Below the pieces are notes generated by a model. That model saw only the letters and a list, made by a program, of their open reading frames with translations, made no database searches and was not told the origin of the DNA. Below, in pieces: positions 50,756 through 58,485 of a stretch of 64,000 bases of DNA. The position numbers were made by a program, and so were the translations under genes. The first letter of the stretch is position 1. Every line of letters begins with the position of its first letter. Origin of the DNA: Streptomyces sp. WAC 01529 (GTDB lineage: Bacteria > Actinomycetota > Actinomycetes > Streptomycetales > Streptomycetaceae); assembly GCF_003945545.1 (NCBI RefSeq), contig NZ_CP029617.1, positions 3,359,001 to 3,423,000 of the forward strand, written 5' to 3'.

Positions 50756-51781
50756 TCATCGCGGAAGCCACCAACGCGCTTTGTAAATGCCCCCGTTGAC
50801 CAGCTTGTAGCTGCTCTCGGGCCGGTGGACGCTCACCCGCGTCGTCCACCACGTCTCCCCGAGCCCGCGCTCCGGCACCGTGGACACGACCTGCCCGGTA
50901 CGCGGATCGTCACCGACGGCCTTCACGGACTTCCGGGAGATCGCATCGGCTCCGGCGTAGTCCCGCAGGAAGACACCCTCGCGCGGCTCGTACTGGAAGA
51001 CGGCCGCGTTGGTCGTCACCCACAGCCGCCCCGGCCGCCCCGCCACGGGGAAGAGGTCGTGCCCGCCGGGCGTCCGGCCCGGCGTCCCCACCGGCAGCCC
51101 CACCGCGGACACCCGCGTCAGCGTGGGCCGCGCGGCCGTGCCGCCCACCCGGTACGTCACCAGCTCGTCGTCGCCGATCGCCCACAGCACCCGGCGCGCC
51201 TTGTCCCAGTGCAGCCCGTGCGCGCCCTTGAGGGTCGCCTGCGCGTACCGCTTGGCGCGCGGGCCCTGCGACGCCGCGTACAGCCGCACGAGCGCGCCCG
51301 TGCTGCACGCCACGGCCACGTTGCCGTCGGGCAGGATCTCCGCGCTGTGCGGATTGAACAGATCGTCCCCGCCCCCGAGCGCGGTGCCCCAGTACCGCCT
51401 GCCCGTCGGATGCTCGACGACGGCCACGAACCCGAACGACGCCGTCGTCAGGACGTACGTACGCCCCCGGTGCAGCCGCACCTTCGCCTCGCACGGGTAG
51501 ACCCAGCTCTCGTCCGGGCGGAGGTCCTCGTAGCGCGGGTCGCCGAGCGGCGAGAACTGCCACCGCACCACCGACGGGTCGGCGGCCGGGTCCCAGACCC
51601 GGCGCCGGGGGTCGAGGACGAGGAGGCGCCTGCTCGCCTGCTCGGTCAGGAGCACGGGCGGCGTCCGGGCGGGACGGCCGCCCCCGCTCGCCCCGTACGC
51701 CTCGGCGGCGGGCAGCACCGCCGCGATCCCGGCACCCGCGGCGCCCAGCACCACGGCACGTCTGGAAGGCATGGCCGACAC
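50756..51781 (-). CDS. Tat-exported protein with propeller-like repeats (DUF6528-like)
   Basis: 341 residues with a twin-arginine leader (SRRAVVLGAAGAGIAAVLPAA, cut near AYGASG). The mature part has repeated strands such as GRTYVLTTASFGFVAVVEH, GNVAVACSTGALVRLYAA and GRLWVTTNAAVFQYEPREG, resembling a six- or seven-blade propeller. GTG 51781 was preferred because GGGGG precedes it at 6 nt; ATG 51772 is the alternative. Function unknown; its neighbours give no hint. Confidence 0.75.
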   Translation of the reverse strand: MSAMPSRRAVVLGAAGAGIAAVLPAAEAYGASGGGRPARTPPVLLTEQASRRLLVLDPRRRVWDPAADPSVVRWQFSPLGDPRYEDLRPDESWVYPCEAKVRLHRGRTYVLTTASFGFVAVVEHPTGRRYWGTALGGGDDLFNPHSAEILPDGNVAVACSTGALVRLYAASQGPRAKRYAQATLKGAHGLHWDKARRVLWAIGDDELVTYRVGGTAARPTLTRVSAVGLPVGTPGRTPGGHDLFPVAGRPGRLWVTTNAAVFQYEPREGVFLRDYAGADAISRKSVKAVGDDPRTGQVVSTVPERGLGETWWTTRVSVHRPESSYKLVNGGIYKARWWLPR

Positions 51782-51940
51782 GGAGTACCCCCGGATCCAC
51801 GGCAGTTGGTCATGTACGCGACCGCAATCTGCCACGCCCGGGAGGCGGGGGACAGCCTTCCGCCGGACTTTGTGGCCGTGTCCCGCCGGGGACCACCCCT
51901 CTGGCGGAAGCCTGCCTGCCGTGGACCGCCTTGAGGCGCC

Positions 51941-52732
51941 TTACAGGTCGTAGACCACCGTGACGGGCGCGTGGTCGCTCCACCGCTCCGCGTGGCTCGC
52001 GGCCCGCTCCACGTACGCCTTGACCGCGCGCCCGGCGAGGCCCGGCGTCGCCACGTGGTAGTCGATGCGCCAGCCCGTGTCGTTGTCGAAGGCGCGCCCG
52101 CGGTAGGACCACCACGAGTAGGGCCCCTCCACACCGGGGTGCTGCGCCCGCACGACGTCCTCGTACTCCTCGAAGACCTCGCTCATCCAGGCGCGCTCCT
52201 CCGGCAGGAACCCGGAGTTCTTCTTGTTGCCCTTCCAGTTCTTGAGGTCGGCCTCCTGGTGGGCGATGTTCCAGTCGCCGCAGACGACGACGTGGCGCCC
52301 CTCGGCGGCGGCCCGCTCCTTGAGTTCCTTGAGGTAGGCGAGGAACTCCCCCATGAACCGCAGCTTCTCGTCCTGCCGCTCGGTGCCGACCTCCCCGGAG
52401 GGCAGATACAGGCTGGCGACGGTGACGCCCGGCAGATCGGCCTCCACATACCGCCCGCTGCCGTCGAACTCCGTCGACCCGAAGCCGACCCGCACCCGGT
52501 CCGGCTCGCGCCGCGTGTAGAGGGAGACACCGGCGCGCCCCTTGGTCGCGGCGGGCGCGTGCACGACATGCCATCCCTCGGGGCCGCGGACCTCGTCCGG
52601 CAGCTGCTGGGGCTCGGCGCGCACCTCTTGCAGGCACAGCACATCGGCCGTGGTCCCGCCGAGCCACTCCACGAAGCCCTTCTTGGCGGCGGCACGCAGC
52701 CCGTTCACATTCACAGAGGTCACTGTCAGCAC
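51941..52732 (-). CDS. xthA: exodeoxyribonuclease III
   Basis: 263-residue EEP-family nuclease (AP endonuclease and 3'-5' exonuclease of base-excision repair). Motifs are VNVNGLRAA, LCLQEVRAE (metal Glu36), CGDWNIAH and the last SDHAPVTV with catalytic Asp-His. GTG 52732 gives the family N-terminus (LTVTSVNVNGLRA) and follows AAGGCGA; the open frame extends 36 codons further without support. Confidence 0.93.
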   Translation of the reverse strand: MLTVTSVNVNGLRAAAKKGFVEWLGGTTADVLCLQEVRAEPQQLPDEVRGPEGWHVVHAPAATKGRAGVSLYTRREPDRVRVGFGSTEFDGSGRYVEADLPGVTVASLYLPSGEVGTERQDEKLRFMGEFLAYLKELKERAAAEGRHVVVCGDWNIAHQEADLKNWKGNKKNSGFLPEERAWMSEVFEEYEDVVRAQHPGVEGPYSWWSYRGRAFDNDTGWRIDYHVATPGLAGRAVKAYVERAASHAERWSDHAPVTVVYDL

Positions 52733-52875
52733 AACACTCGCCTTACTCGTCCTTGGCCACTTCCTCCTCGGGCCAGGGACCAGGCTCCCATACGGCGGTG
52801 GCGTGACCGGCGCCCGAGGGCGGGGGCCAGGGGCCGCCACCCTCGGAGCGCCGACGTCACCGCGTGGTGCCGGTG

Positions 52876-53028
52876 TTAGTCCATCTCCAGGTCACCGAAG
52901 GCGACGAACGTGGCCACCGGGGCCTCGACCTCCTGCTCCCAGCCGTCGTTCGCGGACGCCGCGGTGGCTCCGGCCAGGGTGGCCGCGGCGGCCAGGGCGA
53001 GGGCGGCGAACACGGTACGAATGCGCAT
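52876..53028 (-). CDS. 50-residue secreted peptide
   Basis: An ATG at 53028 follows a strong AAGGAG ribosome site and opens a 50-codon frame ending in TAA. The product starts MRIRTVFAALALAAAATLAG and continues to a signal peptidase site ATAASA|NDGWEQ. The mature part is about 24 residues, acidic (pI low), with one Trp and ending FGDLEMD. No Cys is present. The signal peptide is textbook: basic n-region, 16-residue Ala/Leu core and AxA. It lies between xthA and a GNAT gene. Homology not recognised. Confidence 0.72.
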   Translation of the reverse strand: MRIRTVFAALALAAAATLAGATAASANDGWEQEVEAPVATFVAFGDLEMD

Positions 53029-53160
53029 GGATTTCTCCTTCATGAGGTTTGTCCCGACGCCCAGAAGGGTTCTCCGATCGCCTCCCGCATACCGCCGGGA
53101 GCCCGCCGATCAACTCGAACGCACGGGAACTTCGCCCGTACGGCCGGATCTTCCGCGACC

Positions 53161-53213
53161 GAGACCGGTCTCCCGCGACGCCCGCCGCCCCGGCACACTG
53201 GAACGCGCGTTCC
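53161..53213. promoter_or_regulatory. two palindromes before the GNAT gene
   Basis: GAGACCGGTCTC (53161-53172) and GGAACGCGCGTTCC (53200-53213) are perfect palindromes between the divergent secreted-peptide and GNAT genes. The second ends 43 bp before the GNAT ATG, spanning its expected -35 region. Regulator unknown. Confidence 0.5.
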
Positions 53214-53256
53214 CCACGCACCTCACCAGCAATCGCATAGAAGTACGATGCCACGC

Positions 53257-53772
53257 ATGACTATCCAGAACCAGCACCCCGCCCCACCCGCCGTCCACCT
53301 GCGCACGGTCACTTTCGCGCACCCGCACGCGATCGAACTCAACGACCGCGTCCAACGCGAATACGCGGAGCGCTACGGCGACGAGGGCGACGCCACCTTC
53401 CTCGACCCGACCATGTTCGAGCCGCCCAGGGGCCTCTACCTCATCGCGTACGACGACAGCGGCACCCCGCTGGCCACCGGCGGCTGGCGCGCGATGGACG
53501 ACCCCGACAGGGGCTACGACGCCGGCGACGCGGAGCTGAAGCGGATGTACGTCACACCCCAGGCACGCGGCCTCGGCCTGGCCCGCCGCATACTGGCGGC
53601 CCTGGAGGACGACGCGAGGGCGGCGGGCCGCGTCCGGATGGTCCTGGAGACGGGCACGAAACAGCCGGAGGCGATAGCGCTCTACACGTCGAGCGGCTAC
53701 ATCCCCGCCCCCACCAAGTTCGGCCACTACCGCTTCACCGACCTGAGCCGCTGCTACGTGAAGGCCCTGTAG
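53257..53772 (+). CDS. GNAT-family N-acetyltransferase
   Basis: 171 residues. Strand AELKRMYVTPQARGLGLARRIL carries the acetyl-CoA loop (QARGLG), followed by RMVLETGTKQPEAIALYTSSGY, a clear GNAT ending. The ATG at 53257 lies 7 nt after TACGAT (53244-53249), so a leaderless mRNA is likely; ATG 53248 is inside that hexamer. Substrate unknown. Confidence 0.86.
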   Translation: MTIQNQHPAPPAVHLRTVTFAHPHAIELNDRVQREYAERYGDEGDATFLDPTMFEPPRGLYLIAYDDSGTPLATGGWRAMDDPDRGYDAGDAELKRMYVTPQARGLGLARRILAALEDDARAAGRVRMVLETGTKQPEAIALYTSSGYIPAPTKFGHYRFTDLSRCYVKAL

Positions 53773-53823
53773 CCACTCCCGGTCTCCGCTCCCGGCCTCC
53801 GGTCCGGGCCGGGGCAACGCAAA

Positions 53824-53856
53824 GATCCCGCCCAGTTCGATGAACTGGGCGGGATC
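53824..53856. terminator. bidirectional terminator between GNAT and tRNA-Ala
   Basis: A perfect 15-bp stem (GATCCCGCCCAGTTC with GAACTGGGCGGGATC) and 3-nt loop. On the minus strand it is followed by TTT and ends the tRNA; on the plus strand it follows the GNAT gene by about 50 bp. Confidence 0.88.
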
Positions 53857-53866
53857 TCATGTGCAG

Positions 53867-53940
53867 TGGACCTGTGGGGATTTGAACCCCAGACCCCCTC
53901 GATGCGAACGAGGTGCGCTACCAGACTGCGCCACAGGCCC
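53867..53940 (-). tRNA. tRNA-Ala (CGC)
   Basis: A 74-nt cloverleaf is readable on the minus strand. Acceptor GGGCCTG pairs with CAGGTCC with one G-U, the D-loop has CAGTCTGGTAGCGC, the anticodon loop TTCGCAT gives anticodon CGC, and the T-arm GGGG-TTCAAAT-CCCC follows. The 3' CCA is not encoded. It reads the common alanine codon GCG. Confidence 0.93.
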
Positions 53941-54026
53941 TTGCAACGAGTGAAACTCTAGCATCCCGATCCGGGTGCTCGGAAATCCGCTCCCTGGCTG
54001 GTCAGCCGGGGCGGACCCACGGCGCC

Positions 54027-55229
54027 TCACTCGTTGGCGGCACGGGGGCGGCCCCCGTCCTCGTACTGGTCGAACAGCGGCGTGCGCCCGCGCTCGCGGG
54101 CCCGGCGCGCGGACGCCGCCCGGCGCTTGTCGCTGCGGCCGCCCACGGGGTCCGCGCCCTCGGCGGCGTCGATGTCACCGGCGCCCTCGGCGCTCCGCCG
54201 CGGCTCGTCGGCGGCGGGCTCCACCGTGCTGGAGCGCGCCGAGCTCCATGCGTCCGGGGCGCCCAGGTCGACGCTGCCCGTGGCGCGCGGGGCGACCGGG
54301 GCGGTGACGTACGTGGGCAGGGGCACCGGGACCGGGTCCCAGCTGTCGCCGCGGCCGGGCCCGCGCTGGCGCTCGCGCTGCTGGTCGACCCACTCGGCGT
54401 GGTCGGTCTGCTCGACGAGGGCGCGGCGGTCGGCGGCGAGCGCGGACAGACCGGTCTCCGTCTCGGGCCCGGCGGCGTCCCGCGTCTCGTCGGCGACGGG
54501 CTCCGCGCTCGCGGGCCCGCGCCGGGGCTGACGCTCGCGCAGCCGCTGGGCCGCGACCTCGGCCCGCCGCTGGTCCATCACGTAGGTGAAGCGGCGCCGC
54601 TCCTGGCCCCGCAGATAGACGATGTACGCGCTCAGCAGCACCGCGGGGCCCGCGGGCGCCCACAGGAACGCGAGACCGCCGACCCCGGCGACGACCGCGC
54701 CGGCCGTGAAGGCGAGGAAGAGCAGCATCGTCGTACGGCGGCGCCGCGCGAGGACCTTCACGCGCCGGGCGCGCGCGGCGGCCTCCGCCGATGCGGCGCG
54801 CCGCGCGGGCGAGGCCGTGGCGCGGGCGGGCTGCTCACGTTCGGGTTCGGGCTCGGGGCGCGCCTTCTGACGGACCGGAGGCTCGGCCTGACGTGCCGGA
54901 GGCTCGGCCCGCGCGGCGGGCGGCTGAGGCCGGTCCTGCTCGGGCTCCGCCTCGTCGACCGGAGGCGCGACGAAGGCCCGGACGTCCACCGAGCCGGTGA
55001 AGTCGTCCGGGTCACCGCGCGTCTCGCCGTCCTCGGGCGAGCGGGCTTGCAGGTCCTTGGCGTATCGGCGCTCCATCCCCGCCCGTCCGGACAGCAGCCG
55101 GATGGCGGTGCTGAAGCGTTCCGTCGGACGGGCTTCGTTCAGCTCGTCCTGCCTACGGAGCCACATCGGCACCAAGTAGGCGGCCCAGGCCCCGACGATG
55201 ACTGCGTAGATGAGGCCGCTGCTGCTCAC
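54027..55229 (-). CDS. sepX: SepX-type division membrane protein (GlpR family)
   Basis: 400 residues. N-terminal segment SSSGLIYAVIVGAWAAYLVPMWLRRQDELNEARPTERF is the hallmark of SepX/GlpR, with a helix at about 4-22. A long Pro/Glu/Arg-rich region follows, then two more helices at about 160-205 (MLLFLAFTAGAVVAGVGGLAF). SepX is needed for septation in Streptomyces and its relative GlpR binds the gephyrin-like Glp. Three genes upstream is the moeA/glp homologue, matching this. I prefer the GTG at 55229 because a TANNNT hexamer (minus strand TACCGT, 55236-55241) lies 6 nt before it; the GTG at 55235 is the alternative. Confidence 0.88.
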   Translation of the reverse strand: MSSSGLIYAVIVGAWAAYLVPMWLRRQDELNEARPTERFSTAIRLLSGRAGMERRYAKDLQARSPEDGETRGDPDDFTGSVDVRAFVAPPVDEAEPEQDRPQPPAARAEPPARQAEPPVRQKARPEPEPEREQPARATASPARRAASAEAAARARRVKVLARRRRTTMLLFLAFTAGAVVAGVGGLAFLWAPAGPAVLLSAYIVYLRGQERRRFTYVMDQRRAEVAAQRLRERQPRRGPASAEPVADETRDAAGPETETGLSALAADRRALVEQTDHAEWVDQQRERQRGPGRGDSWDPVPVPLPTYVTAPVAPRATGSVDLGAPDAWSSARSSTVEPAADEPRRSAEGAGDIDAAEGADPVGGRSDKRRAASARRARERGRTPLFDQYEDGGRPRAANE

Positions 55230-55393
55230 GCTCACACGGTAGAGGGGTTTCGTTGAGGCCATCTGCCAATTGCGTCGGTGTGTCGCACGATCTGGCTGAT
55301 ATCTCGAACTTTTTTTGTGACTGATGCGATCAACAGGCAGCTGGCAGCGGGAAAATTAATGCCCGAGCCGATCAATTTCGAACATGTATTTCA

Positions 55394-56017
55394 TTAGGCC
55401 GTGTTCCGAGGTCGCGCCCGGTGCCAGCGGCGCAGCAACCCCTCCGGCACCTCTTCGGCGGTGAGGGCGAAGACGAGATGATCGCGCCAGGCCCCGTCGA
55501 TGTGGAGATACCGTGGACGCAGCCCCTCCTCGCGGAATCCGAGTTTCTCCACGACCCGGCGGCTCGGCGTGTTCTCGGGGCGAATACAGACCTCGATACG
55601 GTGCAGTCCGACCGCGCGGAAGCAGTGGTCCACGGCGAGCGCGACGGCGGTCGGCATGACCCCGCGGCCCGCGACGGACTCGTCGACCCAGTAGCCGACG
55701 TGGCCCGAGCACATCGATCCCCAGGTGATGCCCGCCACCGTCAACTGCCCGACGAGGCGGCCCTGGTACTCGATGACGAACGGCAGCATCCGGCCCGCCG
55801 CCGCCTCCGCGCGCAGATGGCGGACCATCTGGCGGTAGGTGGGGCGGTGCACGATCGGGCCGCTGGCCGTGGGCGGCGGGATCGTGGCCTCCCAGGGGCG
55901 CAGCCAGTCGCGGTTGCGCCGGTTGACCTCACGCCACGCGCGCTGGTCGCGCATCTTTATCGGGCGGAGGGTGACGTCGCCGTCCGTCAGCTCGACGGGC
56001 CAGGAAGGGCTGTTCAG
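55394..56017 (-). CDS. RimJ/RimL-type GNAT acetyltransferase, probable CTG start
   Basis: 207 residues if started at the CTG at 56017. Motifs: MRDQRAWREVNRRNRDWLRPW, VGYWVDESVAGRGVMPTAVAL (acetyl-CoA loop) and GLHRIEVCIRPENTPSRRVVEKLGF, the classic RimJ ending. The first internal ATG at 55954 would remove VELTDGDVTLRPIK, the beta-1 strand found in every relative. No ATG, GTG or TTG lies between, while CTG 56017 follows GGGGGGTACGAG and overlaps the mogA stop as CTGA. N-terminal acetylation of a protein is the likely role. Confidence 0.85.
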   Translation of the reverse strand: MNSPSWPVELTDGDVTLRPIKMRDQRAWREVNRRNRDWLRPWEATIPPPTASGPIVHRPTYRQMVRHLRAEAAAGRMLPFVIEYQGRLVGQLTVAGITWGSMCSGHVGYWVDESVAGRGVMPTAVALAVDHCFRAVGLHRIEVCIRPENTPSRRVVEKLGFREEGLRPRYLHIDGAWRDHLVFALTAEEVPEGLLRRWHRARPRNTA

Positions 56018-56526
56018 CTCGTACCCCCCGCTGGTCCGGGATGGTCGCCGCCGCGCAGCTGGTCGACGGCGTGCCGCAGCAGGGGCTCCAGGACGGCGAG
56101 TCCGTCGCGTACGCCTCCCGTGGAACCCGGCAGGTTCACGATGAGGGTGCGGCCCGCGACCCCGGCGAGGCCCCGGGAGAGCACGGCCGTGGGGACCTTG
56201 TCGCGGCCGTACGCGCGGATCGCCTCCGCGATGCCGGGCACCTCGTGGTCGATGACGCGGCGGGTGGCCTCCGGGGTGCGGTCGGTGGGCGAGATGCCGG
56301 TGCCGCCGGTGGTGAGGATGACGTCGTGGCCCGCCGCCACGCCCGCGTGCAGGGCCTGTTCCACGGGGTCGCCGTCGGGGACGACCTGGGGTCCGTCGAC
56401 GGCGAAGCCGAGCGCGGTCAGGCCGTCGACGAGCAGGGGGCCGCCGCGGTCGGCGTAGACCCCGGCGGCGGCGCGGTTCGACGCGGTGACGACCAGCGCC
56501 CTGTACGAAGATCGGGGGTCGCTCAT
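56014..56526 (-). CDS. mogA: MogA/MoaB-family molybdopterin adenylyltransferase
   Basis: 170 residues. Fold motifs VVTASNRAAAGVYADRGG near the start, VILTTGGTGISPTDRTPEA (GGTG-binding loop) and LPGSTGGVRDGLAVLEPLL near the end. It adenylylates molybdopterin before metal insertion. The ATG overlaps the moaC stop (4 bp); its own stop overlaps the next start. Confidence 0.93.
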   Translation of the reverse strand: MSDPRSSYRALVVTASNRAAAGVYADRGGPLLVDGLTALGFAVDGPQVVPDGDPVEQALHAGVAAGHDVILTTGGTGISPTDRTPEATRRVIDHEVPGIAEAIRAYGRDKVPTAVLSRGLAGVAGRTLIVNLPGSTGGVRDGLAVLEPLLRHAVDQLRGGDHPGPAGGTS

Positions 56527-57047
56527 GCCCCGGCTCCTTCGCGGCTCCAGTCCCCGGATTTGCCGCCCGTCTTCTCCTCGACGCGTACGTCGGTGATGAC
56601 GGCGCCCTTGTCGACGGCCTTGACCATGTCGATCACCGTGAGGGCCGCGACGCTCACCGCGGTGAGGGCCTCCATCTCGACGCCCGTACGGTCCGTCGTC
56701 TTCACCGTGGCGAGGATCTCCACGGCGTCGTCCGCCACGGAGAGGTCGAGCTTCACTCCGGAGACGGCCAGCGGGTGGCAGAGCGGGATCAGGTCAGGGG
56801 TGCGCTTGGCGCCCATGATCCCGGCGATCCGGGCGGTGGCCAGTGCGTCGCCCTTGGGCACGCCTTCGCCCCGCAGGAGCTCGATCACCCGCGGCGAGAC
56901 CAGGACACGGCCGCTGGCGCGGGCGGTGCGCGCGGTCACGTCCTTCGCGGAGACGTCGACCATGCGGGCCGCGCCCGCCTCGTCGATGTGCGTCAGTCGC
57001 TGCTGCTCAGGGGATCCGGGGGTGTCCCCCCGGGAAATCGCGGTCAT
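56523..57047 (-). CDS. moaC: cyclic pyranopterin monophosphate synthase
   Basis: 174 residues. Motifs LTHIDEAGAARMVDVSAKDVT, GIMGAKRTPDLIPLCHPL and EMEALTAVSVAALTVIDMVKA are diagnostic, with the conserved Lys-Asp in the last third. It makes cPMP with MoaA. The ATG at 57047 was preferred over the open frame up to 57113. Confidence 0.95.
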   Translation of the reverse strand: MTAISRGDTPGSPEQQRLTHIDEAGAARMVDVSAKDVTARTARASGRVLVSPRVIELLRGEGVPKGDALATARIAGIMGAKRTPDLIPLCHPLAVSGVKLDLSVADDAVEILATVKTTDRTGVEMEALTAVSVAALTVIDMVKAVDKGAVITDVRVEEKTGGKSGDWSREGAGA

Positions 57048-57134
57048 GTGCTGTGGCGCTCCCGGTCCGGGCCCCGCGCGGTGCGGCGCGCGCGGGCCTG
57101 TTGTGCGCGACACGGTACCGCGCGGGTGGCGTTC

Positions 57135-58481
57135 TCAGCCGAGCAGGACCACTTCGACGGCCGTGCCGGGCTCCACCGATGTGGTGTCCTCGGGGACGAC
57201 GATCAGCGCGTTCGCCTGGGCCAGCGCGGCGATCAGATGCGAGCCGGAACCGCCGACGGGAGCCACGCTGCCCGCCTCGGCGTCGTACCTCCCCCGGAGG
57301 AACTGGCGGCGCCCCGCGGGCGAGCGCAGCGCCTCGTCGGCGGCCAGCTCCACGCGCGTGGTGGCCCGGTGGACCTCGGGGAGGCCCATCAGGGTGCGGA
57401 TCGCGGGACGTACGAAGAGCTCGAAGGAGACGTACGAGGAGACGGGGTTGCCCGGCAGCGCGAGCAGCGGGGTGTGGTCGGGGCCGATGGAGCCAAAGCC
57501 CTGCGGCTTGCCCGGCTGCATGGCGAGCTTGCGGAACTCCACGCCGCTGCCCGCCCCGATGCCGGTCTCCTCGTCCGGGTCGCCGATGGAGGTCAGGGCC
57601 TCCTTCACGACGTCGTACGCGCCCACGCTGACGCCGCCCGTGGTGACGATGAGGTCGGCGCGGATCAGCTGGTCCTCGATCGTGGAGCGCAGCGTCTCGG
57701 CGTCGTCGGCGACCGCGCCCACGCGGTAGGCGATGGCTCCGGCGTCGCGGGCCGCGGAGGTGAGGGCGAAGCTGTTGGAGTCGTAGATCTGGCCGTCCGC
57801 CAAGGTCTCGCCGGGCTGGACCAGTTCGCTGCCGGTGGACATGACGACCACGCGCGGGCGCGGGCGCACCTTCACCGTGCCGCGGCCGATCGCGGCGAGC
57901 AGGGCGATCTGCGGCGGCCCGAGGACCGTGCCCGCGCTCAGGGCGCGGTCACCGGCCCGCACGTCGCTGCCCCGCGCGCGGACGTGCGCGCGTGCCTCGG
58001 CCGGGCGGTGCACGCGGACTTCGCCACAGGCGCCCTCGGGGGCGGCGCTGTGGGCGCGCATCCCGGAGACGGGGCCCTCGCCGAGGCCCCCGTCGGTCCA
58101 CTCCACGGGGACGACGGCCTCGGCGCCGGGCGGCAGCGGGGCGCCGGTCATGATGCGGGCGGCCTGGCCCGGGCCGACGGTGGGCTGCTCGCCCGCGCCC
58201 GCGGCCACGTCCCCGATGACGCGCAGGACGGCGGGGAACTCCTCGCTCGCGCCCGCGACATCGGCGACCCGTACCGCGTACCCGTCCATGGAGCTGTTGT
58301 CGAAGGGCGGCAGCGAGACGGGCACCGTGACGTCCTCGACGAGGACACAGCCCTGGGCGTCGAGGAGTTGGAGTTCGATGGGTTCGAGCGGGCGGACGGT
58401 CGTGAGGATGTCGTCCAGATGCTCTTCCACCGACCAGAGCGCGTCCTGGCCGGCGGTCGGTGTCGTCGTGCTGCTGCTCAA
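57135..58481 (-). CDS. moeA: molybdopterin molybdenumtransferase / gephyrin-like Glp
   Basis: 448 residues. MoeA domains in order: N-terminal hairpin LWSVEEHLDDILTTVRPLEPIELQLLDAQGCVLVEDV, PPFDNSSMDGYAVR, the MPT-binding VVVMSTGSELVQPGETL, VTTGGVSVGAYDVVKEAL, then LPGNPVSSYVSFELFV. TTG 58481 was chosen because GGAG lies 9 nt before it and the protein starts like its relatives. In corynebacteria the equivalent (Glp) binds FtsZ and the membrane protein GlpR; the sepX gene is in the same cluster, so a division role is likely here too, but which role this copy has is not settled. Confidence 0.92.
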   Translation of the reverse strand: MSSSTTTPTAGQDALWSVEEHLDDILTTVRPLEPIELQLLDAQGCVLVEDVTVPVSLPPFDNSSMDGYAVRVADVAGASEEFPAVLRVIGDVAAGAGEQPTVGPGQAARIMTGAPLPPGAEAVVPVEWTDGGLGEGPVSGMRAHSAAPEGACGEVRVHRPAEARAHVRARGSDVRAGDRALSAGTVLGPPQIALLAAIGRGTVKVRPRPRVVVMSTGSELVQPGETLADGQIYDSNSFALTSAARDAGAIAYRVGAVADDAETLRSTIEDQLIRADLIVTTGGVSVGAYDVVKEALTSIGDPDEETGIGAGSGVEFRKLAMQPGKPQGFGSIGPDHTPLLALPGNPVSSYVSFELFVRPAIRTLMGLPEVHRATTRVELAADEALRSPAGRRQFLRGRYDAEAGSVAPVGGSGSHLIAALAQANALIVVPEDTTSVEPGTAVEVVLLG

Positions 58482-58485
58482 AGTG

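Noticed and set aside
53867..53940. tRNA-Ala as an integration site
   Set aside because: No integrase gene or repeated 3' tRNA end is found within the window.
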